Shown here in pieces: positions 61,358 to 64,000 of a DNA stretch of 64,000 nucleotides (positions are counted from its first letter, which is position 1; each line of letters opens with the position of its first letter). Made by a program: the position numbers and the translations under genes. The stretch is from the NCBI GenBank assembly GCA_040755915.1, contig JBFLWM010000035.1, forward strand, positions 1 to 64,000, given 5' to 3'. The notes under the pieces were generated by a model. That model saw nothing but the letters and a program-made list of their open reading frames with translations, had not been told where the DNA came from and ran no database searches. Origin of the DNA: Sulfurivermis sp040755915 (GTDB taxonomy: Bacteria; Pseudomonadota; Gammaproteobacteria; Thiohalomonadales; Thiohalomonadaceae).

Positions 61358-61957
61358 ATGAGCACTGAAGGCGTTGATAAGGGTCGGCGCCGGTTCCTGA
61401 CGGCGGCCACCTCGGTGGTCGGCGGCGTGGGAGCCGTGTATGCCCTGACCCCCTTCGTCCTGTCCATGCAGCCCAGCGAAAAGGCCAAGGCTGCTGGCGC
61501 GCCGGTTGAGGCGGACGTAAGCAAACTGGAACCCGGCCAGAAGTTGACCGTGGAATGGCGCGGCAAGCCGGTGTGGATCGTGCGTCGCACCGAGGAGAAC
61601 CTGAACGACCTGCCGAGCCTCGACGGCAAGCTGCTCGATCCGGCCTCCGAGAACACGGCTCAGCAGCCGGAGTATGCCAAGAACGCGCACCGTTCCATCA
61701 AGCCGGAATACTCCGTGCTGGTCGGCATCTGCACCCACCTGGGCTGCTCCCCCACCTACCGTCCCGACATCGGCGCCGCCGACCTGGGCGGCCCGGACTG
61801 GAAGGGCGGCTTCTTCTGCCCCTGCCACGGTTCGCGCTTCGACCTCGCCGGCCGTGTCTTCTCCGGCGTGCCGGCTCCGTCGAATCTGGTGGTGCCGCCG
61901 CACAAGTACCTGAGCGACACCCGTATCCTGATCGGTGAAGATGGAGGCGCTGCGTAA
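61358..61957 (+). CDS. petA: Ubiquinol-cytochrome c reductase iron-sulfur subunit
   Basis: A 199-residue Rieske protein of the bc1 complex. The N-terminus has a Tat-type signal anchor (GRRRFLTAATSVVGGVGAVYALTPFV). The 2Fe-2S ligands lie in CTHLGC and CPCHGS. It accepts electrons from ubiquinol and passes them to cytochrome c1. The frame begins with ATG after GGGAGAG. It opens the petABC operon. Confidence 0.95.
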   Translation: MSTEGVDKGRRRFLTAATSVVGGVGAVYALTPFVLSMQPSEKAKAAGAPVEADVSKLEPGQKLTVEWRGKPVWIVRRTEENLNDLPSLDGKLLDPASENTAQQPEYAKNAHRSIKPEYSVLVGICTHLGCSPTYRPDIGAADLGGPDWKGGFFCPCHGSRFDLAGRVFSGVPAPSNLVVPPHKYLSDTRILIGEDGGAA

Positions 61958-61959
61958 CC

Positions 61960-63189
61960 ATGAGCACGATGAAAAAAATCATGGCGTGGGTGGATGAGCG
62001 CTTCCCCGCGACCGAAACCTGGGAAGCCCACCTTTCCAAGTACTACGCGCCGAAAAACTTCAACTTCTGGTACTTCTTCGGTTCCCTGGCCCTGCTGGTG
62101 CTGGTCAACCAGATCCTCACCGGCGTCTGGCTGGCGATGAGCTACAAGCCCGATGCCGGTCTGGCCTTCGCCTCCGTCGAATACATCATGCGCGACGTGG
62201 ACTGGGGCTGGCTGATCCGCTACATGCACTCCACCGGTGCGTCGGCGTTCTTCATCGTCATCTATCTGCACATGTTCCGCGGCCTGATCTACGGTTCCTA
62301 CCGCAAGCCGCGCGAGCTGCTGTGGATCATCGGCGTGATCATCTACCTGGTGATGATGGCCACCGCCTTCTTCGGCTACCTGCTGCCGTGGGGCCAGATG
62401 TCGTTCTGGGGTGCCCAGGTTATCGTCAACCTGTTCGCCGCCGTGCCCTTCGTCGGCGAGGAACTGTCGGTCTGGGTACGTGGTGACTACGTCATCTCCG
62501 ACGCCACCCTGAACCGTTTCTTTGCCTTCCACTTCCTGCTGCCGTTCATCCTGGCCGCCCTGGTGTTCCTGCACATCGTGGCCCTGCACGCGGTGGGCTC
62601 CAACAACCCGGATGGCATCGAGATCAAGAAGAACAAGGACGAAAACGGCATTCCGCGTGACGGTATTCCGTTCCATCCCTACTACACCGTGAAGGACATC
62701 GTCGGCGTGGTCGGCTTCCTGTTCCTGTTCTCGGCGGTGCTGTTCTTCGCGCCGGAGATGGGCGGCTTCTTCATTGAGCATCCCAACTTCGAGCCGGCCA
62801 ATCCGCTGAAGACCCCTGAGCACATCGCTCCGGTGTGGTACTTCACCCCGTTCTACGCCATGCTGCGCGCCATTCCGCCCATCGCCGGTTCGCAGTTCCC
62901 CGGCGTGGTGGTGATGTTCGGTGCCATTGCCGTGCTGTTCGTGCTGCCCTGGCTGGATCGCAGCCCGGTGAAGTCCATCCGCTACAAGGGGCCGATCTTC
63001 AAGATCGCCATCGCCATCTTCGTGGTGTCCTTTGTGGTGCTGGGCTGGCTGGGTGTGCAGGCCTCGACGCCGACCAAGACTCTGCTGGCGCAGATCTTCA
63101 CCGCCCTGTACTTCGCGTTCTTCTTCCTGATGCCGTGGTACAGCAAGATCGACAAGACCAAGCCGGTTCCGGAGAGGGTGACAGAATGA
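61960..63189 (+). CDS. petB: Cytochrome b of the bc1 complex
   Basis: A 409-residue inner-membrane protein with eight hydrophobic helices. The haem ligands lie in RYMHSTGASAFFIVIYLHMFRGLIYGSYRKPRE and FAFHFLLPFILAALVFLHIVALH, and the quinol-oxidation loop has PEWY in its usual variant, here PVWYFTPFYAMLR. It overlaps petC by four bases. Confidence 0.95.
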   Translation: MSTMKKIMAWVDERFPATETWEAHLSKYYAPKNFNFWYFFGSLALLVLVNQILTGVWLAMSYKPDAGLAFASVEYIMRDVDWGWLIRYMHSTGASAFFIVIYLHMFRGLIYGSYRKPRELLWIIGVIIYLVMMATAFFGYLLPWGQMSFWGAQVIVNLFAAVPFVGEELSVWVRGDYVISDATLNRFFAFHFLLPFILAALVFLHIVALHAVGSNNPDGIEIKKNKDENGIPRDGIPFHPYYTVKDIVGVVGFLFLFSAVLFFAPEMGGFFIEHPNFEPANPLKTPEHIAPVWYFTPFYAMLRAIPPIAGSQFPGVVVMFGAIAVLFVLPWLDRSPVKSIRYKGPIFKIAIAIFVVSFVVLGWLGVQASTPTKTLLAQIFTALYFAFFFLMPWYSKIDKTKPVPERVTE

Positions 63190-63914
63190 AAAAGTTGGTA
63201 ATTGCTTTCGTAATGGCAGCCCTGCCGGCCTTTGCCCTGGCTGCCGGTGCCGGCGTGCACCTGGACAAGGCCCCGGTCAATCTGCGTGACCAGGCCTCCC
63301 TGCAGCGTGGTGCCCAGATGTTCGTCAACTACTGTCTGAGCTGTCACTCGGCCCAGTTCATGCGCTTCAACCGCATGGGCGCGGACCTGGGCATCAGCGA
63401 TGAGCAGCTGAAGGCCAACATGATGTTCGGCACCGACAAGGTGGGCGACACCATGACCATCGCCATGGCAGCGGCGGACTCCAAGGGCTGGTTCGGCAAT
63501 CCGCCGCCTGACCTGTCGGTCATCGCCCGTGCCCGTGGTGCCGACTGGCTGTACACCTACATGCGCACCTTCTACATCGACGAGAAGAAGCCCATGGGCG
63601 TGAACAACCTGGTGTTCCCGGACGTCGGCATGCCGCACGTGCTGTGGGAGCTGCAGGGCATGCAGAAGCCGGTGTACCACACGGGTGAGGACGGTCATGC
63701 CACCATCAGCGGCTTCGAGATGGTCAAGCCCGGCACCATGACCCCGGCCGAGTACGACGCGGCCGTGGGTGACCTGGTCAACTTCCTGGTCTACATGGGC
63801 GAGCCGGTGCAGCTGAAGCGTCAGGAGCTGGGTGTGAAGGTACTGATCTTCCTGGCCTTCTTCTTCGTGCTGGCCTATCTGCTGAAGAAGGAATACTGGA
63901 AGGACGTGCATTAA
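63186..63914 (+). CDS. petC: Cytochrome c1
   Basis: A 242-residue protein with a signal peptide (MKKLVIAFVMAALPAFALA), one haem-binding CLSCHS motif near residues 50-55, a methionine ligand region in PGTMTPAEYDAAVGDLVNFLVYMGEP and a C-terminal membrane anchor (VLIFLAFFFVLAYLL). It transfers electrons from the Rieske centre to soluble cytochrome c. The complete petABC set implies aerobic or anaerobic respiration via a bc1 complex. Confidence 0.95.
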   Translation: MKKLVIAFVMAALPAFALAAGAGVHLDKAPVNLRDQASLQRGAQMFVNYCLSCHSAQFMRFNRMGADLGISDEQLKANMMFGTDKVGDTMTIAMAAADSKGWFGNPPPDLSVIARARGADWLYTYMRTFYIDEKKPMGVNNLVFPDVGMPHVLWELQGMQKPVYHTGEDGHATISGFEMVKPGTMTPAEYDAAVGDLVNFLVYMGEPVQLKRQELGVKVLIFLAFFFVLAYLLKKEYWKDVH

Positions 63915-64000
63915 TCCCGCGGCCGCCAGGCCGGGCGGGGGGCTGTGCTAGAATAGCCAGGCCTCCGCTGGGACCAGCAACACCGACAGGGGGGCATTGC
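63915..64000 (+). promoter_or_regulatory. Intergenic end of window with possible promoter
   Basis: TAGAAT at 63949-63954 resembles a -10 element, without a clear -35. The last bases (ACAGGGGGGCATTGC) could be a ribosome binding site leading into a gene beyond the window; sspA often follows petC in gammaproteobacteria. Confidence 0.3.

Overview
The window is a GC-rich stretch of a gammaproteobacterial chromosome carrying mostly conserved housekeeping genes. Three blocks match the usual gammaproteobacterial gene order: miaB-ybeZ-ybeY-corC-lnt; leuS-lptE-holA-proA-nadD-rsfS-rlmH-maf-rng-yhdP; and the rpoN/lpt/kds cluster facing mla-ibaG-murA-his. A short-form HisG, a cytochrome bc1 operon, an HPr kinase in the PTS cluster and a tandem TusA protein point to a respiratory, possibly sulfur-metabolising gammaproteobacterium of the kind found outside the enterics. 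The species cannot be named from this sequence. I see no rRNA, tRNA, CRISPR array or prophage.

Layout. 1-963 is the only clearly accessory part: the edge of an IS5-type insertion sequence, a small orphan gene and a hairpin-rich intergenic element. 964-5372 holds thioredoxin-fold proteins, a patatin-like protein and mazG. 5418-6747 is an ammonium transporter gene with a good sigma-54 promoter and an NtrC-like site. 6857-10365 is an accessory MCE lipid-transport operon whose ATPase has lost every catalytic motif. 10377-15951 is miaB, ybeZ, ybeY, corC and lnt, with lnt apparently starting at CTG. 16649-25992 is the leuS-to-maf block; leuS contains an AT-rich patch and lptE has a signal peptide built from an intergenic repeat. 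25995-33152 has RNase G, a YhdP-like protein, a nitrilase and the tandem TusA protein, closed by a strong terminator.

33257-49901 lies almost entirely on the minus strand. It holds a DUF389 membrane protein, darP, mgtE, a complete regulatory PTS without sugar permeases (EI, HPr, EIIA-Man, RapZ, HPrK, PtsN), hpf, rpoN, lptBAC, kdsC, kdsD, a small HMA protein, a cation antiporter and mlaA. 50003-57744 runs the other way: mlaFEDB (without mlaC), ibaG, murA and hisGDC. 57849-63914 carries a TerC-like protein, a pentapeptide-solenoid protein, a DegS-type protease, a Nif3-like protein and petABC.

The main functional theme is envelope building and lipid traffic: Lnt, LptE, LptA/B/C, KdsC/D, MlaA/F/E/D/B, the second MCE operon, YhdP, MurA and DegS. 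A second theme is nitrogen and PTS control: RpoN, PtsN, HPrK, RapZ, and amt as a likely RpoN target. Several families of intergenic inverted repeats are scattered through the window. Some reach into genes, forming the hisG stop codon and the lptE signal peptide. I found no wholly new multigene system; the strongest oddities are the dead MCE ATPase, the leuS patch, the pentad-repeat protein and the repeat-derived LptE leader.
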